Positions 7,333 through 17,081 are shown, numbered from the stretch's first letter. The stretch is 64,000 nucleotides of DNA from Pseudoxanthomonas sp. Root65 (GCF_001427635.1 NZ_LMHA01000002.1:496001-560000); one strand, 5' to 3'. Notes: generated by a model not told the origin, from the sequence alone. Program-made: numbers and translations.

Positions 7333-8949
7333 ATGACGAAGAACAACTGGTGGCGCGGCGCGGTGATCTACCAGATCTACCCCCGCAGCTTCCTGGACAC
7401 CAACGGGGACGGGGTCGGGGACCTGCCGGGCATCGTCGAGAAGCTCGACTACATCGCCGGCCTGGGCGTGGACGCCATCTGGATCTCGCCGTTCTTCAAG
7501 TCGCCGATGGCCGACTTCGGTTACGACATCGCCGACTACCGCGACGTCGATCCGCTGTTCGGCACGCTGGAGGACTTCGATCGCCTGCTGGCCAAGGCGC
7601 ATGCGCTGGGCGTCAAGGTGATGATCGACCAGGTGCTGAGCCACTGCTCGGCCGAGCATGCGTGGTTCAAGGAAAGCCGCGAGAGCCGCGACAATCCGAA
7701 GGCCGACTGGTACGTGTGGGCCGATCCGAAGGAAGACGGCACGCCGCCCAACAACTGGATGTCGCTGTTCGGCGGCGTCGCCTGGCGCTGGGAGCCGCGC
7801 CGCGAGCAGTACTACCTGCACAACTTCCTGGCCAGCCAGCCAGACCTGAACTTCCACAACCCGGCGGTGCAGCAGGCCACGCTGGACAACGTGCAGTTCT
7901 GGCTGGACCGGGGCGTGAATGGCCTGCGCCTGGACGCCATCAACTTCTGCTTCCACGACGCGCAGCTGCGCGACAACCCGCCGAAGCCGAAGGACCAACG
8001 CGTGGGTCGCGGCTTCAGCCCCGACAACCCCTACGCCTACCAGTACCACTACTACAACAACACGCAGCCGGAGAACCTGCCGTTCCTGGAGCGCTTGCGC
8101 GCGCTACTGGACCGCTATCCGGATGCCGCCGCGCTCGGCGAGATCTCCTCCGAGGATTCGCTGGCGACCACCGCCGAGTACGTCACCGACCAGCGCCTGC
8201 ACATGGGCTACAGCTTCGAGCTGTTGACCGACGACGGCACTGCGGCCTACATCCGCGGCACGGTCGAACGGCTGGAAGCGGCGATGGTCGAAGGCTGGCC
8301 GTGCTGGGCGGTGTCCAACCACGACGTGCAGCGCGCGGTGACCCGCTGGGGCAACGGCGACGCTTCGCCGGCGCTGGCCGCGCAACTTGTGGCGCTGGTG
8401 TGTTCACTGCGCGGTTCCGTCTGCCTGTACCAGGGCGAGGAACTGGGCCTGCCCGAAGCCGACGTGCCTTACGAAGCGCTGCAGGATCCCTACGGCAAGA
8501 CGTTTTGGCCCAACTTCAAGGGACGCGATGGGTGCCGTACGCCGATGCCGTGGAACGACGGTGAGCGCGCCGGCTTCAGCGATGGCGCGCCGTGGCTGCC
8601 GATTCCCGCCGAACATCGCGCGATCAACGTGGTGAAGCAGGAGGCCGATCCGGACTCCGTCCTCAACACCGTGCGTGGGTTCCTCGCCTGGCGACGCACG
8701 CTGCCGGCGCTGCGCAGCGGCAGCATCCGTTTCCTCGATGCGCCCGAACCGGTACTCGCCTTCGTGCGCGAGGAAGCCGGGCAGCGCGTCCTGGCCGTAT
8801 TCAACCTGTCCGCGCAGGCCGTGCACTGGCCGTTGCCGGATGACGTCGCCGCCGAAGCGCTGGAAGGCCACGGCCTGCAGCGCGCAACGGTGGAGGGCAG
8901 GACGTTGTCGCTGCCACCGCGCGGCGTGCACTTCGCACGGATGGCCTGA
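7333..8949 (+). CDS. GH13 alpha-glucosidase, XgtA type
   Basis: 538 residues, cytoplasmic (no signal peptide). Catalytic residues are Asp201 in LRLDAIN (nucleophile), Glu270 in ALGEIS (acid/base) and Asp331 in SNHD. Length and residue numbers match my recollection of the Xanthomonas campestris alpha-glucosyl transfer enzyme XgtA (GH13 subfamily 23), which cleaves maltose and can transfer single glucosyl units. It would split maltose or maltodextrins brought in by the MFS transporter. It starts at ATG 7333; the upstream ribosome-binding site is weak. The open frame runs further upstream, but that stretch is regulatory DNA. Confidence 0.92.
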   Translation: MTKNNWWRGAVIYQIYPRSFLDTNGDGVGDLPGIVEKLDYIAGLGVDAIWISPFFKSPMADFGYDIADYRDVDPLFGTLEDFDRLLAKAHALGVKVMIDQVLSHCSAEHAWFKESRESRDNPKADWYVWADPKEDGTPPNNWMSLFGGVAWRWEPRREQYYLHNFLASQPDLNFHNPAVQQATLDNVQFWLDRGVNGLRLDAINFCFHDAQLRDNPPKPKDQRVGRGFSPDNPYAYQYHYYNNTQPENLPFLERLRALLDRYPDAAALGEISSEDSLATTAEYVTDQRLHMGYSFELLTDDGTAAYIRGTVERLEAAMVEGWPCWAVSNHDVQRAVTRWGNGDASPALAAQLVALVCSLRGSVCLYQGEELGLPEADVPYEALQDPYGKTFWPNFKGRDGCRTPMPWNDGERAGFSDGAPWLPIPAEHRAINVVKQEADPDSVLNTVRGFLAWRRTLPALRSGSIRFLDAPEPVLAFVREEAGQRVLAVFNLSAQAVHWPLPDDVAAEALEGHGLQRATVEGRTLSLPPRGVHFARMA

Positions 8950-9270
8950 TTTCCGCTGCGCGGCGTCCTGCCGCAGGCGGTCTCCGCATCGTGGTCGGAT
9001 GCCATGGGGCGCGCTCTCGCGTGTCATTCATGAAGCATGCGCGCGCACGTGGGTGCAGGCATCCGCATGCCTATTTTTCCGTACGGAATGCGTGTTACGC
9101 GCGGCGCCGGAAATATGCATGAATACGTATGCAGCGCGATTTGTGCGGCTGCGCACGCCACTACCATGGCCGCACATTCCGGGGCGCCTTGTCCCGGCAT
9201 GGAAGACCCGGGCGATCGCATCGTGCGACGCACCCGGTTCATCGCATACAACGTCCTTGGAGAGGGGAAC
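8950..9270. promoter_or_regulatory. regulatory region upstream of the TonB receptor
   Basis: 321 bases without a supported gene. It holds a perfect 12-bp palindrome TTCCGTACGGAA at 9077-9088 and the candidate LacI-type operator at 9117-9135. The open frame runs through it into the receptor, but the good ribosome-binding site and signal peptide place the start at 9271. Confidence 0.5.
9117..9135. promoter_or_regulatory. candidate LacI-family operator, copy 2
   Basis: GCATGAATACGTATGCAGC, the exact reverse complement of 7211-7229, placed about 135 bases before the TonB receptor start. It links the receptor to the same regulator as the transporter and glucosidase genes. Confidence 0.65.
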
Positions 9271-12033
9271 ATGCAACTCAAGCGCAACCTGCTGAGCGCG
9301 GCGTTGGCGTCCGCCATCGCGCTCACCGCGACCGGTGTACAGGCCCAGACCGCCCAGACCGCCACCGACCAGACGCCCGCGACCGACGCGACCGAACTCG
9401 ACACCGTTGTCGTCACCGGCATCCGCCGCGGCATCGAGAGTGCGATTTCGGTCAAGCGCGACGCCACCTCCATTGTCGAAGCCGTTTCCGCCGAAGACAT
9501 CGGCAAGTTGCCGGATGTCAGCATCGGCGAATCGATCGGCCGTCTGCCCGGCCTGGCCGCGCAACGCGTCGCCGGTCGCGCGCAGGTGATCAGCGTGCGC
9601 GGGCTGTCGCCCGACTTCTCCACCACGACGCTCAACGGTCGCGAGATGGTCAGCACCGGCGACAACCGCAGCGTCGAGTTCGACCAGTATCCTTCCGAAC
9701 TCGTCGCCGGCGTGACGGTCTACAAGACACCCGATGCCGGTCTCATCGGCCAGGGCCTGTCGGGCACGATCGACATGCAGACCGTGCGCCCGCTGAGCTT
9801 CGATGCGCCGGTCGGTACGATCGGCGTGCGTGGCCAGCGCAACTCGCTGGGCGCCGCAGCGGATTCGTCGGCTTACGGCGAACGCATCAACGCCAGCTAC
9901 ATCACGCAGAACGAGGCGCGCACGTTCGGCTTCTCGATCGGCTACTCGCACACCACCACGCCGATCCAGGAGAACCAGGTTGGCCTGTACGAGCCGTGGC
10001 AGGCGATCGGCGACAACTGGCGTCCGGGCGTACCGGCCGGCACGTTCTACTCCGACGGCATCAAGGCGCTGCGTCGCACTGGCGAAACCAAGCGCGATGG
10101 CGTGATGGCGACGCTGCAGTTCCGGCCGTCGAACGCATGGACCAGCACGCTGGACCTGTTCCACTCGGAGGCCGAGCAGGTCGATACGGCCAACCAGTTC
10201 GAAGTGCATATCGGTGACTACAACGGCGGCTACGGCCGGCTTCAGGTCACCAACCCCGCGATCAACGGTAGCAACACCTTCACCGGCGGCACCGTCGGCA
10301 ATGTGTATCCGCTGGTTCGCGGCATGTACAACAAGCGCGAGGACGAGATCAACGCGTTCGGTTGGAACAACGAGTTCACCGCCGGCCAGGCACGCATCGT
10401 CGCCGACATCGGCTGGTCGCGCGCCAAGCGCGACGAGCTCAATCTCGAGAACAACACGCAGATGCTGCCGGCGCCGCAGTTGGACGCGTTGCAGCTGCAG
10501 ATTCGCAACAACGGATTTTCGCAGATCAACCCGGGTCGCGACTATTCGAATCCGGAATCGTTGTACCTGACCGGCACGATCTACGGCTCGGGCTACGGCA
10601 AGGTGCCGAACGTGGTCGATGAGCTGCGCACGGGCAAGCTGGCGGCGTCGTTCCCCGCACCGTCGTTCCTGTCTTGGATGTCCGACATCGACGTCGGCCT
10701 GAACTACGCCGACCGCGAGAAGAACAAGCGCCAGCCCGAGGGCAACATCAACCTCGGCCCACAGGGCAACACCACGATCGCCTCGGACCTGCAGTACCGT
10801 CCGGTCGACCTGAGCTTCGCCGGCATCGGCTACATCCCGTCCTGGAACGTGCCGGCGGCGGTCGCTCGCTACATGACGTTCGAGCCGAGCGACGACGCGT
10901 TCCCATACCTGGTCGCCAAGGCCTGGGACGTGCGCGAAAAGACCACCACGGCCTACCTGCGCGGCAACATCGATACCGAGTGGGGCAACGTCAGCGTGCG
11001 CGGCAACGCCGGCGTGCAGGTCCAGCGTGTAGACCAGTCGTCCGACGCAATCCGTCTCAGCAGCGGCGGCAATCCGCAGTCCATCCAGCTGGGCAAGACC
11101 TTCACCGACGTGCTGCCGAGCATGAACCTGGCGTTCGGCTTCGAGAACGACCAGACCCTGCGCGTTGCACTGGCCAAGCAGGTCGCTCGCCCGCGCGTCG
11201 ACCAGTTGCGTGCCTCGCTGGAGGTGAATGCGTCCGATGGTCCGGATCAGGACAACGGTCTGCGCAACAGCTTCGCCAGTGGCGGCAACCCGCTGCTGGA
11301 TCCGTGGCGCGCCTATGCGTTCGACGTGTCCTACGAGAAGTATTTCGGCACCAAGGCGTATGTCGCGGCGGCCTATTTCTACAAGGACCTGCGCAACTAC
11401 ATCTACACCCAGACCGACCCGTTCTACGACCTGTCGGCTTACACGCCCGACATTCCGCCGAACGCGAACTATCCGGGTATTGGCGTCGATCCGATCGGCA
11501 GCTACACGCGGCCGGTGAACGGCGAGGGCGGCACGCTGCAGGGCCTGGAACTGACGGCGTCGCTGCCGTTCGAGATGTTCAGCGAAACGCTGCAGGGCTT
11601 CGGTGCGGTGGCCAGCGCCACGTTCAACGACAGCAACATCCAGATTCGCGATCCGGAAAGCGCCTCCAGCGTCGGTGGCGGTGACATCGATCTGCCAGGT
11701 CTGTCCAAGCGCGTGTACAACCTGACGGTGTACTTCGAGAAGAACGGCTTCGAGGCGCGCGTCAACCAGCGTCGTCGCTCCGACTTCATTGGCGAGATCG
11801 GCAACTTCAACGGCAACCGCACGCTGCGCTACGTCGTCGGCGAGAACATCACCGACGCACAGATCAGCTATTCGTTCCCGGAAGGTCATGCGCTGGGTGG
11901 GCTGAGCATCCTGCTGCAGGCCAGCAACCTGACGGACGAGGCGTACCAGACCTACGCCGGCACCAAGGACCGTCCGCTGGAATACGTCGAATGGGGTCGC
12001 AGCTACCTGCTGGGTGTCAGCTACAAGTTCTGA
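9271..12033 (+). CDS. TonB-dependent receptor of the maltose/maltodextrin locus
   Basis: 920-residue outer-membrane receptor. Signal peptide about residues 1-26; plug domain about 45-180 beginning with a TonB-box-like TELDTVVVTGIR; the rest is a 22-strand barrel ending in Tyr-Lys-Phe, the aromatic terminus recognised by BAM. It is of the Xanthomonas/Caulobacter receptor type often used for sugar uptake. ATG 9271 is preceded by GGAGAGGGG. Context with amylase, transporter and glucosidase indicates maltodextrin as the likely ligand, comparable to the X. campestris maltose receptor. A rho-independent terminator follows. Confidence 0.9.
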   Translation: MQLKRNLLSAALASAIALTATGVQAQTAQTATDQTPATDATELDTVVVTGIRRGIESAISVKRDATSIVEAVSAEDIGKLPDVSIGESIGRLPGLAAQRVAGRAQVISVRGLSPDFSTTTLNGREMVSTGDNRSVEFDQYPSELVAGVTVYKTPDAGLIGQGLSGTIDMQTVRPLSFDAPVGTIGVRGQRNSLGAAADSSAYGERINASYITQNEARTFGFSIGYSHTTTPIQENQVGLYEPWQAIGDNWRPGVPAGTFYSDGIKALRRTGETKRDGVMATLQFRPSNAWTSTLDLFHSEAEQVDTANQFEVHIGDYNGGYGRLQVTNPAINGSNTFTGGTVGNVYPLVRGMYNKREDEINAFGWNNEFTAGQARIVADIGWSRAKRDELNLENNTQMLPAPQLDALQLQIRNNGFSQINPGRDYSNPESLYLTGTIYGSGYGKVPNVVDELRTGKLAASFPAPSFLSWMSDIDVGLNYADREKNKRQPEGNINLGPQGNTTIASDLQYRPVDLSFAGIGYIPSWNVPAAVARYMTFEPSDDAFPYLVAKAWDVREKTTTAYLRGNIDTEWGNVSVRGNAGVQVQRVDQSSDAIRLSSGGNPQSIQLGKTFTDVLPSMNLAFGFENDQTLRVALAKQVARPRVDQLRASLEVNASDGPDQDNGLRNSFASGGNPLLDPWRAYAFDVSYEKYFGTKAYVAAAYFYKDLRNYIYTQTDPFYDLSAYTPDIPPNANYPGIGVDPIGSYTRPVNGEGGTLQGLELTASLPFEMFSETLQGFGAVASATFNDSNIQIRDPESASSVGGGDIDLPGLSKRVYNLTVYFEKNGFEARVNQRRRSDFIGEIGNFNGNRTLRYVVGENITDAQISYSFPEGHALGGLSILLQASNLTDEAYQTYAGTKDRPLEYVEWGRSYLLGVSYKF

Positions 12034-12055
12034 TCACGTAAACCGTGCGCTCCCG

Positions 12056-12088
12056 GCCCGTCGGCGTCATGCCGGCGGGCTTTTTCTT
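12056..12088 (+). terminator. rho-independent terminator of the TonB receptor gene
   Basis: Ten-base-pair stem GCCCGTCGGC/GCCGGCGGGC with one G-T pair and a GTCAT loop, followed by CTTTTTCTTT-like T-rich sequence. Confidence 0.8.
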
Positions 12089-12122
12089 TGCAGGACCGTG
12101 CCTGTTGCTGGTCCACACGCAA

Positions 12123-12150
12123 CAAAAAAGGCCAGGCATGCGCCTGGCCT
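12123..12150 (-). terminator. terminator downstream of tRNA-Ala
   Basis: Perfect 9-bp stem AGGCCAGGC/GCCTGGCCT with a 4-base loop. On the minus strand it is followed by a run of T (A-run 12123-12129 on plus), so it terminates the tRNA transcript. Confidence 0.8.
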
Positions 12151-12161
12151 TTCGTGTTGGA

Positions 12162-12237
<76 letters not shown>

Positions 12238-12254
12238 ACAAGAACGGTTTCATT

Positions 12255-13364
12255 CTAGCCCGCCGCCGCGGCCGGTGCCAAGCCTGCGCGGTCCAGGATC
12301 GGGGTCAGCACCGGGGCCAGTTCGCGGTGCCGCCAGCCCGACAGCGCAGCCGGCCACTGGCCGGATTCCTGCAGCGCTTCGAGATAGCGGCGGGAGGCCA
12401 GCACGCCATCGGGCAGGCCGAGTTCCGCGCTGCGCGCCGACACCGCATCCTGCAGCCGCTTGACCTGGGCCTTGTCGCCGTCGGTGGCCGCGCGGGCCAC
12501 CGGCATCGACGACTCATCGTCCAGTGGCGTGGCGAGCGCCTGCCAGACCGCATCGGCCAGCTTGCGCGGCGCCTTGGGCTGGGTATCGAACAGGCGCAGC
12601 AGCGCCCCCTTGTCCTCCGGCGGCGTGCGCGCCAGCGCCACCGCCAGTTCGTTGTCCAGGATCCAGCTGCGCGGCTTGTCGCTGGCGCGCGCCTGCGTCT
12701 CGCGCCAGCGCAGCAGGCGCACCAGCCGCCGCTGCGCATCGGCATCGAGGAACTGCGCACTGCGCATCGACAGGTGCGGCCAGCGCTCGCCTTCGTCGTG
12801 CGCGGCGTTGTCGACGAACCGCGCGCAGTCCTCTTCCACCCACGAGCGGCGGCCGGTGGCGTCCAGCCCGGCCAGCAGCGCATCGTGCACGGCGAATAGG
12901 TAGCGCACGTCGTCGGCGGCGTAGTGCAGCTGCGACTCGCTGAGCGGACGACGCAGCCAGTCCGAGCGGGTCTCGCCCTTGGGCAGGGCGACGCCGGTAA
13001 TGCGCTCGACCAGCTTCTGGTAGCCGATGCCCGACGCGATGCCGGCGATGGCGGCGGCGATCTGCGTATCGAACAACGGCGAGGGTAGGGCGTCGCAGGC
13101 GACCTTGAACGCCACCAGGTCCTCGCTGGCGCTATGCATGACCTTGGTGATCGAGGTGTCCAGCAGCCACGGCCGCAGCGCATCGGTCATGCCCGGGGCC
13201 AGGGGGTCGACCAGCAGCACGTCGTCGTCGAGGGCTATCTGTACCAGCGCGAGCTGGGGCCAGTAGGTGCGCTCGCGGACGAACTCGGTATCCAGGCCGA
13301 TCCGCGTCGGCCGGCGTTGCAGGTGCGCGTCCAGCGCGGCGGGGGTGTCGATCCAGTGGGGCAC
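12255..13364 (-). CDS. rnd: ribonuclease D
   Basis: 369 residues. The DEDDy exonuclease domain spans about 1-190, with DTEF near residue 25 and YAADDVRYL carrying the Tyr/Asp pair of motif III; an HRDC nucleic-acid-binding domain follows at about 205-285. RNase D trims 3' ends of tRNA precursors and other stable RNAs. The start is GTG 13364, with GGAG six bases upstream and no in-frame ATG in a better place. It lies just upstream of tRNA-Ala on the same strand. Confidence 0.92.
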   Translation of the reverse strand: MPHWIDTPAALDAHLQRRPTRIGLDTEFVRERTYWPQLALVQIALDDDVLLVDPLAPGMTDALRPWLLDTSITKVMHSASEDLVAFKVACDALPSPLFDTQIAAAIAGIASGIGYQKLVERITGVALPKGETRSDWLRRPLSESQLHYAADDVRYLFAVHDALLAGLDATGRRSWVEEDCARFVDNAAHDEGERWPHLSMRSAQFLDADAQRRLVRLLRWRETQARASDKPRSWILDNELAVALARTPPEDKGALLRLFDTQPKAPRKLADAVWQALATPLDDESSMPVARAATDGDKAQVKRLQDAVSARSAELGLPDGVLASRRYLEALQESGQWPAALSGWRHRELAPVLTPILDRAGLAPAAAAG

Positions 13365-13498
13365 GTAATCTCCGCGTGATGCGTCGTTTGCTCAGTCAGG
13401 GGACAATAACCTAAGGTCCCGGCTCAGCCGGTATGGTCTGCCGGTCTTGTCGGCCGGCATTCTCTCACGGGGCCGCCGGCTCCCATCACGGAGGGTGT

Positions 13499-15337
13499 TT
13501 GCGCGCGATTCTCGCCGCCTTGTTGCTGTCGCTTCCCTGGATCGCGGGGTGTTCGCGCGATGCGGCGGAAGCCGGTGCCGCGGATACCGGCGCGGACGCA
13601 ATCCGCATGCCGAGCGTCACCGTCACCGGCGATGACAGCGCCGTGGACGAACTGAACTGGCGCCCGCCCAGCGTCGAACTGACGACCGAGGACGTCGCGG
13701 ATGCGCATCGGCGTGCTGCCAGCGCCCTGTCCGAGGGGCGGCTGTTCGACGGCCCCGACGATGCAATCCCGCTCTACCTCGCCCTGCAGCGCCTCGATGC
13801 CGACGATGCGCGTGCCAGGACCGGTCTGGGCCGCAGCCTCGATCGCCTGCTGGACCAGGGGGCGCAGGCGCTGCGGCATGCCGAGGACCGTACCGAATCG
13901 CTACGCCGTGCACGCCAGATCGCGGCCGTGGCGCGCACGGTGGCGCCGGCGGATCCGGCGGTCGGCACCTACCTGGCGCGGGTGGACGAGATCGACCAGC
14001 TCACGCGACTGAACGTGGCCGCCGAGCGCGCGTTGCGCGAAGGTGCGCTAGGCGAAGCCGGGGGCGGCGCACTGGCGGGTTTCCGCGAAGTGCTGAAATG
14101 GAAGCCGGGCCAGGCGCGTGCGTTGCAGGGCATCGCCGCGGTCGAGAGCGCGATGATCCGTCGCGCCGAAGAAGCCGCATTGGCCAGCGATTTCACGACC
14201 GCGCGGACCTGGCTGGAGCATGCGGCCCGCGTGCGCGAGGATGCGCAGACGGTGGCCGATGCGCGCGTGCGGGTGGAAGCGATTCGCCTGGCGCGCATCG
14301 TCGAGTTGCGCGACGCCGGCGTGCGCGACATGGCCACGCCGCTCGGGCTGAAGGACGCGCGCATGAAGCTGGCCGAGGTGCTGCGCATCGCCGAACCGGG
14401 CAACCGCGTGGCGGCCGACTTCCGCCAGCGCATCGACCTGGCCACGCATTACGGCCTGTTCCGTCCGGGACAGGCATTCACCGATGCGCTGCACCATGGC
14501 GGACGTGGGCCGGAAATGGTGGTGGTGCCGCATGGCGGCTTCCTGATGGGCGCGGCCGATGACGAGGCCGGCGCGGCCGACGCCGAGAAGCCCGCGCATT
14601 ACGTGCGCTTCGATCGCGGCTTTGCGATGGCCAGGCACCCGGTGACGGTGGGCCAGTTCCGCCGGTTCGTCGAGGCCACCCAGTACCGCCCGCGCGCCAC
14701 GCGGCGCGGGCATTCGGTGGTCTACGACGAGCGCAGCGGCAATTTCGTCCGTCGCAGCGGGGTGGACTGGCGGTCGGACTACGCGGGCCAGCCGGCCAGC
14801 GACGACATGCCGGTGCTGCACGTCAGCGTGTACGACGCCGAAGCCTACGCCGAATGGCTGGCCGGCCAGACCGGGCACGGCTACCGGCTGCCCAGCGAAG
14901 CCGAGTACGAATACGCGCAGCGCGCCGGTCAGCAGGGCCGCTATCCCTGGGGCAACGGGCAACCTCCGCGCGGCATTGCCAACCTGACCGGCGGCAACGA
15001 CCGCTCGCCCAGCGGGCGCGACTGGAACAATGCCTTCGTCGGCTACGGCGATGGCTACTGGGGCCCGGCCCCGGCGGGGCGCTTCCGTGCCAACGCATTC
15101 GGCCTGAAGGACCTGGAGGGCAACACCAGCGAGTGGGTGGGGGACTGCTGGCACGCCAGCTACCGGCGCGCGCCTGCGGACGGGGCGGCGTGGTTCAATC
15201 CCGGCTGCCGGTCGCGGGTGGTGCGGGGTGGCTCGTGGGCCAGTTCCCCGGCCCAGGCGCGCGCGGCATGGCGTTCGTCCTCGGATTCGGATATGACTAA
15301 TGCGCGGGTGGGCTTCCGCGTTGTACGCGGCATCTAG
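13499..15337 (+). CDS. lipoprotein with formylglycine-generating-enzyme (FGE-sulfatase) fold domain
   Basis: 612 residues from TTG 13499, which sits just after GGAGGG and gives a short signal ending in the lipobox IAGC; an ATG 22 codons upstream (13433) is the alternative. Residues about 40-330 are helical and TPR-like; about 335-612 is an FGE-sulfatase (SUMF1) domain with GGFLMG, HPVTVGQFRRFV, YRLPSEAEYEYA and VVRGGSW motifs. Most such bacterial proteins are not sulfatase activators: they use the fold for ligand binding or other oxidations. Two cysteines (in GDCW and NPGC) fall in the late part of the domain; whether they match the copper-site pair of true FGE was not established. No sulfatase gene is nearby. 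Confidence 0.75.
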   Translation: MRAILAALLLSLPWIAGCSRDAAEAGAADTGADAIRMPSVTVTGDDSAVDELNWRPPSVELTTEDVADAHRRAASALSEGRLFDGPDDAIPLYLALQRLDADDARARTGLGRSLDRLLDQGAQALRHAEDRTESLRRARQIAAVARTVAPADPAVGTYLARVDEIDQLTRLNVAAERALREGALGEAGGGALAGFREVLKWKPGQARALQGIAAVESAMIRRAEEAALASDFTTARTWLEHAARVREDAQTVADARVRVEAIRLARIVELRDAGVRDMATPLGLKDARMKLAEVLRIAEPGNRVAADFRQRIDLATHYGLFRPGQAFTDALHHGGRGPEMVVVPHGGFLMGAADDEAGAADAEKPAHYVRFDRGFAMARHPVTVGQFRRFVEATQYRPRATRRGHSVVYDERSGNFVRRSGVDWRSDYAGQPASDDMPVLHVSVYDAEAYAEWLAGQTGHGYRLPSEAEYEYAQRAGQQGRYPWGNGQPPRGIANLTGGNDRSPSGRDWNNAFVGYGDGYWGPAPAGRFRANAFGLKDLEGNTSEWVGDCWHASYRRAPADGAAWFNPGCRSRVVRGGSWASSPAQARAAWRSSSDSDMTNARVGFRVVRGI

Positions 15338-15353
15338 CCGCCAGGGAGAGGGC

Positions 15354-16265
15354 ATGAGGCAAGATCCTAACGGGCGTTCGCAATACGGGCAGGGCGGCGG
15401 CCGTCGTGGCGGCGGACTGGGCAACCTGCGCTGGCTGATCCTGCTGGGCTTCCTGATCTACGGCGGCTGCTATTACCTCAACAACCGCGTGGTCGATCCC
15501 TACACCGGCGAGAAGGTGCTGATCGACGGCTCCATCGGCGTGGAGGAAGAGAAAGCGCTGGGGCTGCAGGCCTACGAGGAAATCCTGCAGCAGGAGCGTC
15601 CGGTCGATCCGAATTCGCAGATCGCCCAGCAGGTGCGCACCATCGCGCAGCGCCTGATCGCCAAGATCCCCGAGGTCGAAGCGGCGATCGCGGCGGAGAA
15701 GGGCACCCAGCCCAGCGGCAACTGGAAATCCTTCGAGTGGGACGTCAACGTCATCGAGTCCGAGCAGGCCAATGCCTTCTGCCTGCCGGGCGGCAAGATG
15801 GCGGTCTACACCGGGCTGATTCCCGTCGCCCAGAACGCCGACGCCGTGGCAGTGGTGATGGGCCACGAGATCGCCCATGCGCTGCTGCGTCATGGCGCGC
15901 AACGCATGTCGCAGCAGAAGCTCACCCAGATCGGCCAGATGGCCGGCGCGATGAGCGGCATGGACCCGCAACAGCAGCAGATGGTGATGGCCGCGATGGG
16001 CTACGGCTACCTGCTGCCGTACGCGCGCGAGCATGAAACGCAGGCCGATGAAGTGGGTCTGATGCTGGCCGCTGCCGCCTGCTTCAATCCGCAGGAAGCC
16101 GTGCCGCTGTGGCAGCGCATGAGCGAAGCGAGTGGCGGCCAGGCCCCGCCGGAATTCTCGTCCACCCATCCCAACCCCGGCACGCGCATCCAGAACCTGA
16201 CCGCGCTGATGCCGAAGGCGATGGAGTACCGGCAGAAGTTCTGCCAGCAGGGCGCCGCGCAGTGA
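15354..16265 (+). CDS. membrane-anchored neutral zinc metallopeptidase (M48 type)
   Basis: 303 residues. A Gly/Arg-rich N-terminus, one transmembrane helix (about 25-42), then a periplasmic or extracytoplasmic metalloprotease domain with zinc motif HEIAH (171-175) and a downstream EHETQADEVG with the third ligand Glu. It resembles BepA/LoiP-type M48 proteases of envelope quality control. ATG 15354 is preceded by AGGGAGAG; the frame continues upstream into the preceding gene but lacks a ribosome-binding site there. Its TGA overlaps the ATG of the next gene. Confidence 0.85.
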   Translation: MRQDPNGRSQYGQGGGRRGGGLGNLRWLILLGFLIYGGCYYLNNRVVDPYTGEKVLIDGSIGVEEEKALGLQAYEEILQQERPVDPNSQIAQQVRTIAQRLIAKIPEVEAAIAAEKGTQPSGNWKSFEWDVNVIESEQANAFCLPGGKMAVYTGLIPVAQNADAVAVVMGHEIAHALLRHGAQRMSQQKLTQIGQMAGAMSGMDPQQQQMVMAAMGYGYLLPYAREHETQADEVGLMLAAAACFNPQEAVPLWQRMSEASGGQAPPEFSSTHPNPGTRIQNLTALMPKAMEYRQKFCQQGAAQ

Positions 16266-16807
16266 TGCGCCTGCTGCGAGCGGTGCTGCTGGCGACGGCG
16301 ATGGCCGCCGCGCCGGCACATGCCGAGGTCAAGGACGCCACGCCGCAAGGCTTCACCCTGGAAAATTCGGTGTGGGTGCCCACCACGCCCCAGGCCGCCT
16401 ACGCCGCGCTGATGAACGATGTCGGCCGCTGGTGGCCGGCCGACCACACTTGGTGGGGCGATGCGTCCCGACTGTCCATCAGCGAGAAGGCCGGCGGCTG
16501 CTTCTGCGAGATCAACGGCGCGCAGCAGGCCTGGCACATGACCGTGACGTTCACCGATCCCGGCAAGCTGCTGCGCATGACCGGCGGCCTGGGCCCGTTG
16601 CAGGGCATGGGCCTGCACGGCGCGCTGGAATGGCGCTTCGTCGCGGAGAACGACGGCACCCGCATCACCCTGTGGTACCGCGTCGGCGGTTACACGCCGG
16701 ACGACATCGGCAAGTTCGCGCCGGTCGTGGACAAGGTGCAGGGGCAGCAACTCGGCGGACTGGCCACGTTCCTGCGCACACCGCCCGCATCGACCCCTTC
16801 GCGTTGA
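16265..16807 (+). CDS. exported SRPBCC-superfamily protein
   Basis: 180 residues with a signal peptide (cleavage about after Ala-His-Ala, residue 20). The rest has START/SRPBCC (AHSA1/polyketide-cyclase-like) features: an early WVPTTPQAAYAALM helix region and ALEWRFV...TRITLWYRVGGY strands. This fold binds hydrophobic ligands; the ligand is unknown. It is coupled to the upstream metallopeptidase by a TGATG overlap, so both probably act outside the cytoplasm, in the same process. Confidence 0.6.
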   Translation: MRLLRAVLLATAMAAAPAHAEVKDATPQGFTLENSVWVPTTPQAAYAALMNDVGRWWPADHTWWGDASRLSISEKAGGCFCEINGAQQAWHMTVTFTDPGKLLRMTGGLGPLQGMGLHGALEWRFVAENDGTRITLWYRVGGYTPDDIGKFAPVVDKVQGQQLGGLATFLRTPPASTPSR

Positions 16808-16841
16808 GCTTCAACCCATTCCCACAGGAGAGCAGGACCGC

Positions 16842-17081
16842 ATGAGCATCCGTCTGACGGAAAAAGACACTGGCCGCACGCTGGGCACGATCTCGCAGGA
16901 AGACTTCCAGCTGCTGGTCGGCCACATGGAAGAGGAGTCCTCGACCGACCAGGACTACTACGTCGAACACACCGCGATCGACGCGCTGGAAGCCCTGGGC
17001 GCCAGCGCCGGATTCGTCACACTGCTGCGCAATGCGGTGGGCGAATCGGAAGGGATCGATGTGGTGTGGGCGGAGGCGTAA
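16842..17081 (+). CDS. conserved hypothetical protein
   Basis: 79 residues, acidic, soluble, with no signal peptide or recognisable domain. The C-terminal half (DALEALGASAGFVTLLRNAV) looks like a small alpha/beta fold. It begins at ATG 16842 with AGGAG about 12 bases upstream. I do not recognise it and assign no function. Confidence 0.6.
   Translation: MSIRLTEKDTGRTLGTISQEDFQLLVGHMEEESSTDQDYYVEHTAIDALEALGASAGFVTLLRNAVGESEGIDVVWAEA

Noticed and set aside
9028..11889. A 953-codon open frame on the minus strand opposite the TonB receptor
   Set aside because: It is a mirror of strong GC3 codon bias in the receptor gene; the translation is Arg/Val/Ala-rich with no domain, while the plus strand encodes a full receptor.
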